Shown here: in pieces, positions 39,040 through 50,108 of the stretch
How the letters are laid out: the number at the start of each line of letters is the position of its first letter
How positions within the stretch are numbered: the stretch's first letter is position 1
NCBI GenBank assembly: GCA_022749755.1
Contig: CM040448.1
Coordinates: forward strand, 14,010,481-14,074,480
Direction: 5' to 3'
Length of the DNA stretch: 64,000 bases
Origin: Azadirachta indica
Taxonomy: Eukaryota > Streptophyta > Magnoliopsida > Sapindales > Meliaceae
Position numbers and translations under genes: made by a program
The notes under the pieces: generated by a model
The model's database searches: none
What the model saw: only the letters and a program-made list of their open reading frames with translations
Told to the model about the DNA's origin: nothing

Positions 39040-40560
39040 AAAAAGCAATGGTTTTACTCTATAGGATGATAATTTTCGCCTTCCATGTCCACCAGATTCA
39101 GTTGTTATCCATTGTGGTCTTGGTATCACCTTGAAATCATTCAAGCATTCCTCTTTACATGAGGAGTAATTATAATCATATGTTGGAAACATGCTTGCAT
39201 GTCGGTTGTTAGACATTGGCATAACCATCCCAATGCATGCCTATAGTGTAAAATAGGACAATGAAAAGAATATTAGATGATTGTGATACTTTAAGGAAGG
39301 TATTGATGTTAACATATAAATTAGCATTATAAAATTGTTAGACCTACCAGTTCCAACCATCCATGCTGTGAGGATCATCATCCAGTTGAAAGCAATCAAC
39401 TTTTCCAGTATAATTGTAGTAGACACTTACTCCTTCAAATATACGCTTCAGAGTGCTAGCAGCTTCTGAAGAATTGTGAATTTTTTTACAAACCTACATA
39501 GTATCACAATGATAAAGTTAGCTTATAAGAAAATGAAACCAACCAAAATCTAAGCAACCACATTAAACATGTAAGGCAAGTTTCAAACAAAAGCTCTGTA
39601 GCCAGATGAATCCATAAATCTTCTTCTGTGAAGAGGGTTCAAAGATTCTTAGAAAATTAGATAAAGGAATTTATAGTTTAATAAAGAAATTAAGCATTTA
39701 GTGTAAAAAACAGTATACTCAACAGAAGATTCATTTTGGCATGGACCCTTAAAAATAGTACACCATAATGAAGTAGATCCTTCGTTAAAATGCTAAGTAT
39801 AAAAGCAAAGTGAACTATAAATTAGGGGTGGGTACGGTTTGATTTAGTTTGAATTTTTAAAAATTGGACCGAACCTGATCTTAAATTTTTGAGATCAGAT
39901 TGAACTGAATAGAAAGAAAAATATGGATCAGACTAGACCGATTACATATTAGAATCGGATTAAAACTTGATCGATCGGTTTGGTTTTCAGGTCGGTTTGA
40001 TTTTTGAATAAATTTATTATTTTTTAAAATTTTTCAGTGCATTAAACGACATCACTTTATGAAAAGACAATAAAACAACGTTGTTTAAATAAAAAATATT
40101 AAAAAATAATATTTTCGATCCGGTATAAGTTTTGTGGGACTAAAACCGAAACCGGATCGAAAATTTTGGGTTTTTTATTGTAAGAATCGAAATCGGCCTG
40201 AATTATATAAAATGCCAGACTGAACCTGTAAATTCTGGTCCAATTCCTGTCTGGTCCAATTTTCTGTCCACCCTAACCATAGATTACCATGATTCTAGTA
40301 TGTAGTTTTAAATATAGATTTATAATGTATAGATTTTTCTGAACATATGCATGGGTGAATTTATATCAATTATTAAATGATTCTAAATAAATGACAAATC
40401 CCAAGCAATGACATTAAAACCTTAGAAGGATTTGAATAATCCACCATTGTCAAATAACTATATGCAGATTCCAACCAATTTGCAAGATCCTCTGTCTTCT
40501 TTAAATCCCTGTCAATCACACATCCAGCTGAAAAATCAAATGAGCCACTTTGAACAATAT
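39040..40560 (-). pseudogene. Serine carboxypeptidase S28 (Pro-X carboxypeptidase-like) fragment
   Basis: Three exon-like segments read in order on the minus strand. From 40,527 down to about 40,410: KKTEDLANWLESAYSYLTMV, degrading into NPSKVLMSLLG. From 39,493 to 39,344: VCKKIHNSSEAAST, then VYYNYTGKVDCFQLDDDPHS and GWNW followed by a stop. From 39,240 down: ACIGMVMPMSNNRHASMFPT, then YDYNYSSCKEECLNDF and PRPQWITTESGGH. These match the C-terminal half of plant S28 lysosomal Pro-X carboxypeptidases. The stop is TAG exactly where the family has CAG at the exon end, next to an intact GT. The N-terminal half with the catalytic Ser is absent. A hAT-like MITE (39,823-40,275) sits in one intron. 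Non-functional. Confidence 0.85.
39823..40275. mobile_element. hAT-like MITE (b), full length ~453 bp
   Basis: Ends TAGGGGTGGGTACGG ... TCTGTCCACCCTA. The flanks ACTATAAAT (left) and ACCATAGAT (right) look like a decayed 8-9 bp target duplication. The interior has the family's GGACCGAA/TTCGGTCC words and a central stretch (TAAACGACATCACTTTATGA) related to AAACGACGTCGTTTTA. It lies inside an intron of the S28 pseudogene. Confidence 0.75.
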
Positions 40561-41154
40561 AGTATAAATCGGGCTGTTCAATTCAGTAATGAAATAATTT
40601 AGAACACCAGAATAGGCAGTTCAAGAAAATTTTAGTCAATTCAAGAAGCCCATTCTCTTTTTGACCCTCAGATATCAACTAAAGTCAGGACTCTTTTTTA
40701 ATGTTGAAGCAACTAGCACTTTCACGTTACAGTGTAATGTAATACAACAACCATTTTTTGCTATGAATGGATTATATTTTCAGTGTTGTTACGTTATGTT
40801 TGTATGTTTTAAGAAATTGTTGTTTCTACTGTTCAATTAAAATATCATGATGATGATTATTTTATAGTTCACTAGCAAGCTACAGTTGGTAGATTTTGCT
40901 TCTGTTGTTACACACACAATTTCATGCTGGCTGATTTGTTTCATGAAATAAATTCTTTCTTTTAGATGGAATTACCATTGCTGTGTCATTTTCCTTGTAA
41001 TATATCTACATGATAAATGTGATCTTTATTGTATTCCAAAACCTTACTAAAGAATAAAATGAAAATATGATTTCAATAGGTTTTTGGCCTGCAATTTTCT
41101 TTTTTGTTTATGCCAACCTTGTTATATCTAACCTATGCTCTTTTCTTAAATAGA

Positions 41155-42151
41155 GATGCGATCCTTCGGTCATTTTAGGGGTGATAAGAGGAAATAAGTC
41201 TCCTATCTGATTTTGAAGGGATAAGAGTTCAATGATAGCATGACTAAGGAGCTTTTGAAGCCTTGCGAAAGAGCCTTTCTCTGTATTGATATATTGGCAC
41301 TTGTGACGAGGGATGACATTTCGGGTTTCAAAGTTTTAAGATCGGACTGGATCAAATAAGAAGAAAAATCTAGACCGGACTAGACCGGACCGATGATAGC
41401 ATGAAAAAATTTAGAACTAGATTAAACTCGGACCGATCGGTTCGATTTCGGGTTGGTTAGGTTTTTAGAAAAATTTATTATTTTTTAAAAATTTTTCAGT
41501 ATATTAAACGATGTTATTTTATGAAAACATAATAAAATGATGTTGTTTAAATTAAAATATTAAAAAATAATATTTTCGGTCTGATCCGGATTTTTCGGAT
41601 TAAAACCGAAATCGGACCAAAAATTTCGCATTTTTTGTTTTAAAAATCGAAATCGGACCGAATTACATAAAATACCGGATCAAACCTGTAAATTCCTATT
41701 CAGTTCCGATCCGTTCTAATTTTTTGTCTCCTCTAGCCACGAGGGATGACATTCTTATGGTACATTTATTTTAAATTTCCTTCTAATTTTTTTTGACATA
41801 ATTTCTTTCGAATTTTTACTAATTATTTATATTCGTAATATATGTGATTAATTACAAGAGGGCGGTCCGTCTTACCTTGTTCATATCGGAAGGGAGGATG
41901 GAAGGTATGTTTTCAAATAGGAGATAACATCCACATGTGCTGCTAACTTCCGTGACGACCCTACATCCAATTCGCAATGAAACTATCAGTGCAATTATCA
42001 TCAGTTATATACAGAGTTAGATAGTTTCTACCATTTGGAATGTTTAGACCAACTTTGTGAAAAATTTGGCTCAAGAGTAACATTAAAATTAAAGTTAAAA
42101 AGAATAGTATATCTTGATTTTGTACATCTTTTCGTGTGATTTATCTATCAG
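41155..42151 (+). pseudogene. Fragment of an unidentified gene, two exons (source of the array monomer)
   Basis: A plus-strand coding-like segment ends SMTKELLKPCERAFLCIDIL, then ALVTRDDI. It is split by a MITE (41,321-41,735), resumes as GATGACATTCTTATG and stops at a GT donor (41,760). After a short intron the next exon (about 41,859-42,151) gives GGPFYPVHIG, DGRY, FKWEI, FYHLECLDQLCEKFGSR and VYLDF, and ends at CTATCAG before GTATAAG. Both exons share one reading frame across the intron, which supports a real protein-coding origin. Stops interrupt the frame (for example before VSYLILKG and after the SNSQ motif), so this copy is dead. I do not recognise the family. Confidence 0.6.
41321..41735. 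mobile_element. hAT-like MITE (c), left end truncated
   Basis: It starts abruptly with TCGGGTTTCAAAG, lacking the first ~40 bp of the family terminus, and ends TTTTGTCTCCTCTA. GACGAGGGATGACAT precedes it and CACGAGGGATGACAT follows it, so the host exon sequence is partly repeated on both sides. A remnant of this MITE's right end (about 70 bp, AATTGCRTAAAATACC to CCACCTCTA) is part of every tandem-array unit downstream. Confidence 0.65.
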
Positions 42152-42375
42152 GTATAAGATAATTGTATAAAATACTGAACCGAACACGTAAATTCTGGTC
42201 TGCTTCAGTCCGGTTTTTTGCCACCTCTAGCCACGAGGAATGGCATTCTTAGGGTACGTATTTTTTTTAAATTTTCTTCTAATTTTTTTTTGACATAATT
42301 TTCTTTGAAGTTTTTTATTAATTATTTATATCTGTAATATATGTGATTAATTATAAGAGAGTGGTCCATTTTACC

Positions 42376-42813
42376 TAGAAGTGGGCAGAAAAACAAACCT
42401 GAACCGGACCGGACCAGAACAGGATTGAAATTTATGAGTTCGATCTGTATTTTATGCAATTCGATCCGGTTTCGGTTCTTACAATAAAAAACCCAAAATT
42501 TTCGATCTAATTTCGATTTTAATCTAAAAAAATCGGATGGAACGAAAATATAATTATTTTTATTTTTTATGGAAACGACGTCGTTTTATTATATTCGTAA
42601 AACGACGTCGTTTAATTTTATAAAAAAATTAAAAAAAAATAATAAAATTATTTAAAAATCGAATCGATTCGAAAACTAAACTGATCAGTCCGGTTTTAAT
42701 CCAGTTCTAATATATAATCGGTCCGATTCGATCTTAAAAATTTAAGACCCGAAATTTTTAGGTTCGATCCAATTTTTTAAAATTCGGATTAAACTGGACC
42801 GTGTCCACCTCTA
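42376..42813. mobile_element. hAT-like MITE (d) inside array unit 2
   Basis: Ends TAGAAGTGGGCAGAAAAAC ... CGTGTCCACCTCTA, with the flanking near-duplicate ATTTTACC / ATTTTATCC interrupting the unit's GTTTTACCCTGTTCATATC. It contains GGAAACGACGTCGTTTTA and a second AAAACGACGTCGTTTAA. It is 438 bp long and has no coding potential. Confidence 0.8.
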
Positions 42814-44760
42814 ATTTTATCCTGTTTATATCGGAGGGAAGGATGAAAGCTATGGTTTCAAATGGGTGATAGCATTCACTTATGCTGTTGACTTCCATGA
42901 CGACCCTGCGTCTAGTTTGCAATGAAACTATCAATGCAACTATCATCGGCTATATATATAATTGGGTAGTCTTTACCATTTTGAATGGTTTGATCAGCTT
43001 TGTGAACAATTTGGCTTAAGAGCAACATTAAAAGCAAATTTAAAAAGAATAGTATATCGTAATTTTGAGACATCTTTTCTTGTGATTTATCTATTAGATA
43101 CAAGGGAATTGCGTAAAATACTGGACCGAACCCGTAAATTTCGGTCTGATTTAGTCCGCTTTTCTATCACCTTTAGCCACGAAGAATGACATTCTTATGG
43201 TACGTATTGTTTTTTGAATTTCCTTATAATTTTTTTCAATTATTTATATTTATAATATATGTGATTAATTACAAGAGGGCAGTCCGTTTTACCCTGTTCA
43301 TATCAGAGGAGAGGATAGAAGGTATGGTTCCAAATAGGAGATAGATCACCTGTGCTACTGACTTTCATGATGACCCCTCATCCAATTCGCAATCAAATTG
43401 TTAATGCAACTATCATAAGCTTTATACAGAGTTGGGTAGCCTCCACTATTTGTAATGGTTTGATAAGCTCTATGAAGAATTTGACTCAAGAGCAATATTA
43501 AAAGTAAATTTAAAAAAAAGAATAGTATATCTTAATTTTGATACATCTTCTTTTGTGATTTATCTATCAGGTGTAAGAGAATTGCGTAAAATACCAGACC
43601 AAGCACGTAAATTTTGGTTCAATTTTATCCGATATTCTGCCTTCTCTAGCCACAAGTAATGGCATTTTTATGGTACGTATTTTTCTAAATTTTCTTCTAA
43701 TTTTTTTTTAATTATTTATATTTGTAATATATGTGATTAATTACAGGAAAGCGGTTCGTTTTATCCTGTTCATATCATAGGGGAGGATGGAAGGTATGGT
43801 TTCAAATGGGAGATAGCGTCCATTTGTGCTATTGATTTCCATGACGACCCCTTGTCTAGTTCGTAATGAAACTGTCAATACAACTATCATCGGCTCTATA
43901 GAGAGTTGGGTAATCTCTACCATTTACAATGATTTAATCAGTTTTATGAAGAATTTGGCTTAAAAGCAACATTAAAAATAAATTTAAAAAATAATAGTAT
44001 ATCCTGATTTTGATACACCTTTTTCTGTGATTTATCTATTAGGTGTAAGAGAATTGCATAAAATATCGAGCCGAACCCGTAAATTTTGCTACGATTCAGT
44101 TTGGTTTTTTGCCGCCTCTAGCTGCGAGGAATAACATTCTTATGATACGTATTTTTGTAGATTTCCTTATAATTTTTTTTTACATAATTTTCTTCGAATT
44201 TTTGTTAATTATTTATATTTGTAATAGATATGATTAATTATAGGAGGGCAGTCCTTTTTACCCTGTTTATATCGGAGGGGAGGATGAAAGGTATGGTTTT
44301 AAATTGGAGATAGCATCCACTTGTGCTGCTAACTTCCATGACGACCCCGCTTCCAATTCGCAATAAAACTGTCAATGCAATTACAATTGGCTATATACAG
44401 AGTTAGGTAGTCTCTGCCATGTAGAATGGTTGGATCAATTTTGTGAAGAATTTAACTTAAGAGCAACATTAAAAACAATTTGAAAAAGAATAGTGTATCT
44501 TAATTTTGACATATATTTTCTTGCGATTTATTTATCAAGTGTAAGAGAATTGAATAAAATACCGAATCGAATCCATAAATTTCGGTTCAATTTGGTTTGA
44601 TTTTCTACCTCCTCTAGCCACAAGAAATGACATTCTTATGGTACGTATTTTTTTTTTAAATTTTCTTCTAATTTTTTTTGACATAATTTTTTCGAATTTT
44701 TATTAATTATTTATATTTGTAATATATGTGATTAATTATAAGAGGGTGGTCCATTTTACC

Positions 44761-45189
44761 TAGAAGTGGGCAGAAAAACTGACCAGAACCGGACAGAACC
44801 GAAATTTACGGGATTAGTCTGTATTTTATGTAATTCGGTCCGATTTCGGTTCTTAAAATAAAAAATCTGAAATTTTCGGTTTAATTTCGATTTTAGTCTA
44901 AAAAACTCGGATCGGACCGAAAATATTCTTTTTTAATATTTTTCATATAAATGATTTCGTTTTATTATTTTCGTAAAACGACGTCGTTTAATTTTATGAA
45001 AAACTTTAAAAAAATAATAAAATTATTCAAAAGCCGTAACAATTCAAAAATCGAACCGATCAGTCCGGTTTTAATCTGGTTCTAATATATAATCGGTCCG
45101 GTCCGATCTTAAAAATTTGAGATTTGAAATTTTTAGGTTCAATCCGGTTTTGCAAAAATTCGGATCAAATCAGACCGTATCAACCCCTA
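44761..45189. mobile_element. hAT-like MITE (e) inside array unit 6
   Basis: Ends TAGAAGTGGGCAGAAAAAC ... CGTATCAACCCCTA, inserted at the same base of the unit as copies d, f and g (after CATTTTACC, before ATTTTATCCTGTTC). The interior carries AAACGACGTCGTTTAA. Confidence 0.8.
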
Positions 45190-45693
45190 ATTTTATCCTG
45201 TTCATATCAGAGGGGAGTATGAAAGGTATGGTTTCAAATGGGAGATAGCATCCACTTGTGTTGCTAACTTCCTTGACGACCTCGCTTCCAGTTCGTAATA
45301 AAACTGTCAATGTAACTATCATCGGCTATATATAGAGTTGAATAGTCTCTGCCATGTAGAATGATTTGATCAGTTTTATGAAGAATTTGGCTTAAGAGCA
45401 ACATTAAAAGCAAATTTAAAAAGAATAGTATATCTTGATTTTGATACATATTTTCTTGTGATTCATCTATTGAGTTTAAGAGAATTGTATAAAATACTGG
45501 ATCGAACCCATAAATTTCAGTTCAATTCGGTCTATTTTTCTTTCACCTCTAGCCACGGGGAATGATATTCTTATGGTACGTATTTTTTTAAATTTCCTTT
45601 TAATTTTTTTTGACATAATTTTCTTCGAATTTTTGCTAATTATTTATATTTGTAATATATGTGATTAATTATAAGAGGGCGGTCCATTTTACC

Positions 45694-46120
45694 TCGGAGT
45701 GGGCAGAAAAACCAGCCAAACTAGACCGGGAGAAAACCGGACCGAAATTTATGAGTTCGGTCTGTATTTTATGCAATTCGGATCGGTTTCGGTTTTTTTA
45801 AAAAAAAAAATCTAAAATTTCTGGTTTAGTTTTTGTTTTAGTCTAAAAATCTAATATTATTTTTTAATATTTTTCATTTAAACGATGTCGTTTTATTATT
45901 TTCATAAAATGATGCCGTTTAATTCAACGAAAAACTTTAAAAAAATAATAAAATTATTTAAAAACTGAACCGATTCGACAATTGAACTGATCAGTCCTAT
46001 TTTAATTCAGTTCTACTATATAATCAGCTCAGTCCGGTCTCAAAAACTTGAGACTCGAAATTTTTAGATCCGATCTGATTTTTCAAAAATTCGAATCAAG
46101 TCGAACCGTGTCCACCCTTA
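45694..46120. mobile_element. hAT-like MITE (f) inside array unit 7
   Basis: Ends TCGGAGTGGGCAGAAAAACC ... GTGTCCACCCTTA at the same insertion point as copies d, e and g. The CGACGTCG core has decayed to CGATGTCG and GATGCCG. Confidence 0.8.
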
Positions 46121-46626
46121 ATTTTACCCTGTTTATATCGGAGGGGAGAATGAAAGGTATGGTTTCAAATGGGAGATAGTATTCACCTGTGCTGCTGACT
46201 TCCATAACGATCTCGCCTCCAGTTCGCAATAAAACTATCAATGCAACGATCATCGGCTATATACATAGTTGGGTAGTACCTATTTTTTGGAATTGTTTGA
46301 TTAGCTTTGTGAAGAATTTGGTTCAAGAGTAACATTAAAAGCAAATTTAAAAAGAATAGTATATCTTAATTTTGATAAATATTTTCTTTTGATTTATTTA
46401 TCAAGTGTAAGAGAATTGCATAAAATATCAGATTGAACCCATAAATTTCGGTTTGATTCGGTGCAGCTTTTTGTCACCTCTAGTCACGAAAAATGACATT
46501 CTTATGGTACGTATTTTTTTTAAAATTTCCTTCTAATTTTTTTTGACATAATTTTTTTCGAATTTTTATTAATTATTTATATTTGTAATATATGTGATGA
46601 ATTATAAGAGGGCGGTCCATTTTACT

Positions 46627-47070
46627 TATGAGTGGGCAGAAAAATTAGCCAAAATCGGACCGGGCCAAAACCGGACCGAAATTTATGAGTTCGGTTTGTA
46701 TTTTATGCAATTCGGTCCAGTTTCAGTTCTTAAAATAAAAAGCCTGAAATTTCTGGTCTAGTTTTGGTTTTAGTCTAAAAAACTCGGACTGAACCGAAAA
46801 TATTATTTTTTAATATTTTTCATCTAAATGACGTCGTTTTATTATTTTCGTAAAACGATGTCGTTTAGTTCTACGAAAAACTTTAAAAAAATAATAAAAT
46901 TATTCAAAAATTGAACCGATTCGAAAACTAAACCGATCAGTCCTGTTTTAATCTTATTCTAATATATAATCGGTCCGGTCCGGTCCGGTCTCAAAAATAT
47001 GAGACTTGAAATTTTGAGATTCGATCCGGTTTTTCAAAAATTCGAATAAATCGAACCGTGCCCACCCTTA
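46627..47070. mobile_element. hAT-like MITE (g) inside array unit 8
   Basis: Ends TATGAGTGGGCAGAAAAATT ... GTGCCCACCCTTA at the same insertion point as copies d-f. It is most similar to copy f in its left end (CAGAAAAAYYAGCCAAA) and in its following sequence, as expected if adjacent units 7 and 8 were copied together. Confidence 0.8.
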
Positions 47071-48902
47071 ATTTTACCCTGTTTATATCGGAGGGGAGGA
47101 TAAAATGTATGGTTTCAAATGGGAGATAGCATTCACCTATACTGCTGACTTCCATGACGAACCCGAGTCCAGTTCGCAATGGAACTGTCAATGCAACTAT
47201 CATCGGCTATATACATAGTTGGATAGTCTCTATCATTTGAAATTATTTGATCTGTTTTGTGAAGAATTTGGCTCAAGAGCAACATTAAAAGTAAATTTAA
47301 AAAGAATAGTATATCTTGATTTTGATATATCTTTTCGTGTGATTTATCTATCAGGTGTAAGAGAATTGCATAAAATACTAAATCGAACCAGTAAATTCTG
47401 GTCCGATTCTGTTCGGTTTTCTGCCACCTCTAGCCACGAGAAATGACATTCTTATGGTACGTATTTTTTTTAATTTCCTTTTAATGTTTGTTAATTATTT
47501 TATTTGTAATATATGTGATTAATTACAGGAGGGCGGTCTATTTTACCCTATTCATATCAGAGGGGGGATGAAAGGTATTATTCCAAATGGGAGATAGCAT
47601 CCACCTGTGTTGCTGACTTCCATGACGACCCCATGTTCAGTTCGCAATGAAACTGTTAATACAATTATCATCTGTTATATATAGAGTTGGGTAGTCTCCA
47701 CTATTTGGAATGGTTTGATAAGTTTTGTGAAGAATTTGGCTCAAGAGCAACATTAAAAGCAAATTTAAAAAGAATAGTATATCTTAATTTTGGTATATCT
47801 TTTTTCTTGTGATTTATCTATCAGGTGTTAGAGAATTGCATAAAATACCAAATCGAACCTGTAAATTTTGCTCCGATTCGATTTGGTTTTCTGTCACCTC
47901 TAGCCACGAAGAATGACATTATTATGGTACGTATTTTTCTAAATTTCCTTCTAATTTTTTTTTGTCATAATTTCCTTCAAACTTTTGTTAATTATTTATA
48001 TTTGTAATATATGTTATTTATTATAGGAGGACGGTCCGTTTTACCCTATTCATATCGAAGGGGGGAATGGAAGGTATGGTTTCAAATAGGAGATAGCATC
48101 CACCTGTGCTGCTGACTTCCATAATGACCCTGTGTTTAGTTCACAATTAAACTGTCAATGCAACTATCATCGACTATATATAGAGTTGGGTAGTCTTAAC
48201 CATTTAGAATAGTTTGATCAGCTTTGTGAAGAATTTAACTCAAGAACAATAAAAGCAAATTTAAAAAGAATAGTATATCTTGATTTTGATACATCTTTTC
48301 TTGTGGTTTATCTATCAGGTACAATAGATTAACCTCATACATCTTTTTGCTTATATCATGTGTTTCTTTAATACAATTTTGCTTTTATTTTTAGGGGCTA
48401 ATCTGTTTTTTTTTTAATATAAATTTCATTTTATAAGGAAATAAAAGAAAATCTACTATTTTCTGGAGTCCTAGAGGGTTAGGGTTGTGCATAGGGCATG
48501 ATATATATGTTTGTGTTGTACTCTTATTCTTCTCTCTAGTGGCATCAAATTTGAACCAGGGGGAGAATTTTTTTCCTTATGGATGGGTCCTTGTCCTTCA
48601 CTGACATTTTCTCTTAGTGAATATCAGGTGTTCGTTTCCTTTTTATGCACAGGAATCACATGCATCTGAATTCTGAACACAAAAATATGTGATGGTTTTA
48701 CTGTTCTGATGTTCGTTTTCATTTTCATTTTGGATTGGGTTTGATTACATTTTGAGTTTTGATACGATGGAATGGAAAGGAGAGGAAAGGAGATCTGTTT
48801 GCTTATTAGTAGATGTGGTGGAGGATTTTAATAGGCGAGGTTGGATTAAAACTGAAATCAAATTGCACTTATATGTATGCGTAAAACAAATATATATACA
48901 TA

Positions 48903-49493
48903 GGGAGAATGCCCATTGCCCCCTCTTCTTAAATTAATGTCCTATTACCTTTTATATTTTTTTTAATAACCTATCACACCCTTTAATTTCAATTTTACTC
49001 TTTAGTATTTTAAATATTTAAAATTTTATTATTTTTTAAACCAATTAAGGTGAAGGGTAAAATTTTAAAAAAAAGAATCAAGGGATGATGGAGTACTAGA
49101 AAAAATATAAAAAGCAATGAAATATTAATTTAAAAAGCAGGAGATAATGAGCATTTTTTAAGCTTCTTATTACCTGTAGGAGTGCCATTGTCGTTAGCGC
49201 CTTCTTTAGTACTTCTTGAGGTAATCTCTTGTTGTTTTTGTGCATTAAGCTTAGGAATACGTTTATTTGCTAATATGATGGCCGGTCATAGTTTAGTAAA
49301 GATTTTACGTGGGTTCGCTTGGACTATGCTATGTATGAATAATCTTTTCTATTTCACAAAGGGATCTTGGTCCTATATTTATAGTTCTTGTATTAACCGA
49401 CCTGGAATTAGGTGTAGCTATATTACAAGATTATGTTTTTACGAGAGCAATAAAATATTAATTTAAAAAGCAGGAGATAATGAGCATTCTCCC
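48903..49493. mobile_element. TIR element carrying a mitochondrial insert, 591 bp
   Basis: Its ends are inverted: GGGAGAATGCCCATTGCCCC at the left and GGAGATAATGAGCATTCTCCC at the right. They belong to the same terminal family as the foldback element at 34,894 (GGGAAAATGCCCATTACCCC). Copy D shows the empty site (ATATATACATACATCCATTC). The flanks here, TATACATA and TGTACACA, look like an 8 bp target duplication with two changes. A 42 bp stretch of the right terminus (49,114-49,155) is repeated with one mismatch at 49,447-49,488, bracketing the atp6 fragment. Confidence 0.75.
49165..49446 (+). pseudogene. atp6: Nuclear mitochondrial insert (NUMT): atp6 fragment
   Basis: The plus-strand frame reads SLGIRLFANMMAGHSLVKIL followed by GFAWTMLCMNNLFYF, the conserved core of plant mitochondrial ATP synthase subunit a. 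After FYF a small length change shifts the frame. The remainder is still recognisable at the nucleotide level (GACCTGGAATTAGGTGTAGC) up to about 49,443. It is about 280 bp with no start codon or complete domain. It sits between two copies of a 42 bp transposon end. Not functional. Confidence 0.88.
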
Positions 49494-50108
49494 TGTACAC
49501 ATACACCCATTCATCCATCACGACATTGCAGAATTGTTGTTACTTACATCGAAGATAGTCATCAAATGAAGGCATGACATTTTTAGGTTAATATGGGTGT
49601 GAACTGTTTAATACTTCCGTAAGGAATTATTATTATTTTTTTTAAAAATAAAATCCTTACAAGAATTGAAAAAAAAAAGAGAGAAAATATTAATTCAACA
49701 CAGTTATGATTAAACAATTGATTAGTCTTTTGTGCGTAATGTAGAGTAGGTTTATTTTAGAATATACTCTATGAACATCATTTTATTTTATAAATTAATT
49801 ATTATTACACATATTCATTTAATAAATTTTAAAAATCATTTTTATGTAATGCACTTTCAAATATAGAATAGTCTTCAATAAAATACCACGAATCAATTGT
49901 CTTTATGCATTTATACCAATACATTTGACAAACATATTTTTTATTTGAAATTTAAAAAAATTAAAATTTATTGAAATTAGAAAAAAGAATAATTTAATAT
50001 GGTTGATGATATTGTTATTTTTTAATGCCAACCAGTCCGAAGTTTAGAAATCAAGTTCACATAGAGGAAAGAAATGAGACCCATAGGAGAAAAAACAATT
50101 AAACTCAT

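Larger units (their letters stand above)
41736..48319 (+). repeat. Ten-unit tandem array of an exon-bearing cassette
   Basis: Unit starts (the CCACGAGGAATGACATTCTT motif and variants) are near 41,737, 42,229, 43,174, 43,650, 44,122, 44,618, 45,552, 46,484, 47,433 and 47,902. Six units are ~420-496 bp. Four are ~930-950 bp because they carry a MITE. Each contains, in order: the end of an exon (GACATTCTTATG), a donor GTACGTA, a ~115 bp T-rich intron ending ATTAATTACAG or similar, and a ~295 bp exon ending CTATCAG before GTGTAAG. About 70 bp of MITE right end closes the unit. The exon's ancestral reading frame is recognisable in all units but contains stops in each one I read. The last unit ends at GGTAC near 48,319. 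Confidence 0.85.
48393..50017 (+). repeat. 3' flank copy C, interrupted by an insertion
   Basis: This repeats the 3' flank of the Arg/Asp-rich gene: GAAATAAAAGAAAATCTACT, TTAGGGTTGTGCATAGGGCA, AGTGGCATCAAAT and TCACTGACATTTTCTCTTAG. It goes on to ATATGGTTGATGATATTGTT and ends at GTTATTTTTTAA. Relative to copies A and B it has ~110 extra bp around 48,740-48,860 (GGAAAGGAGATCTGTTTGCT and neighbours), shared with copy D. A TIR element (48,903-49,493) interrupts it; copy D has the empty site. Confidence 0.8.

Noticed and set aside
42962..43189. 75-codon frames recurring in several array units (also 47,219-47,446)
   Set aside because: They are repeated pieces of the dead exon in the tandem array running into MITE remnant, not separate genes.
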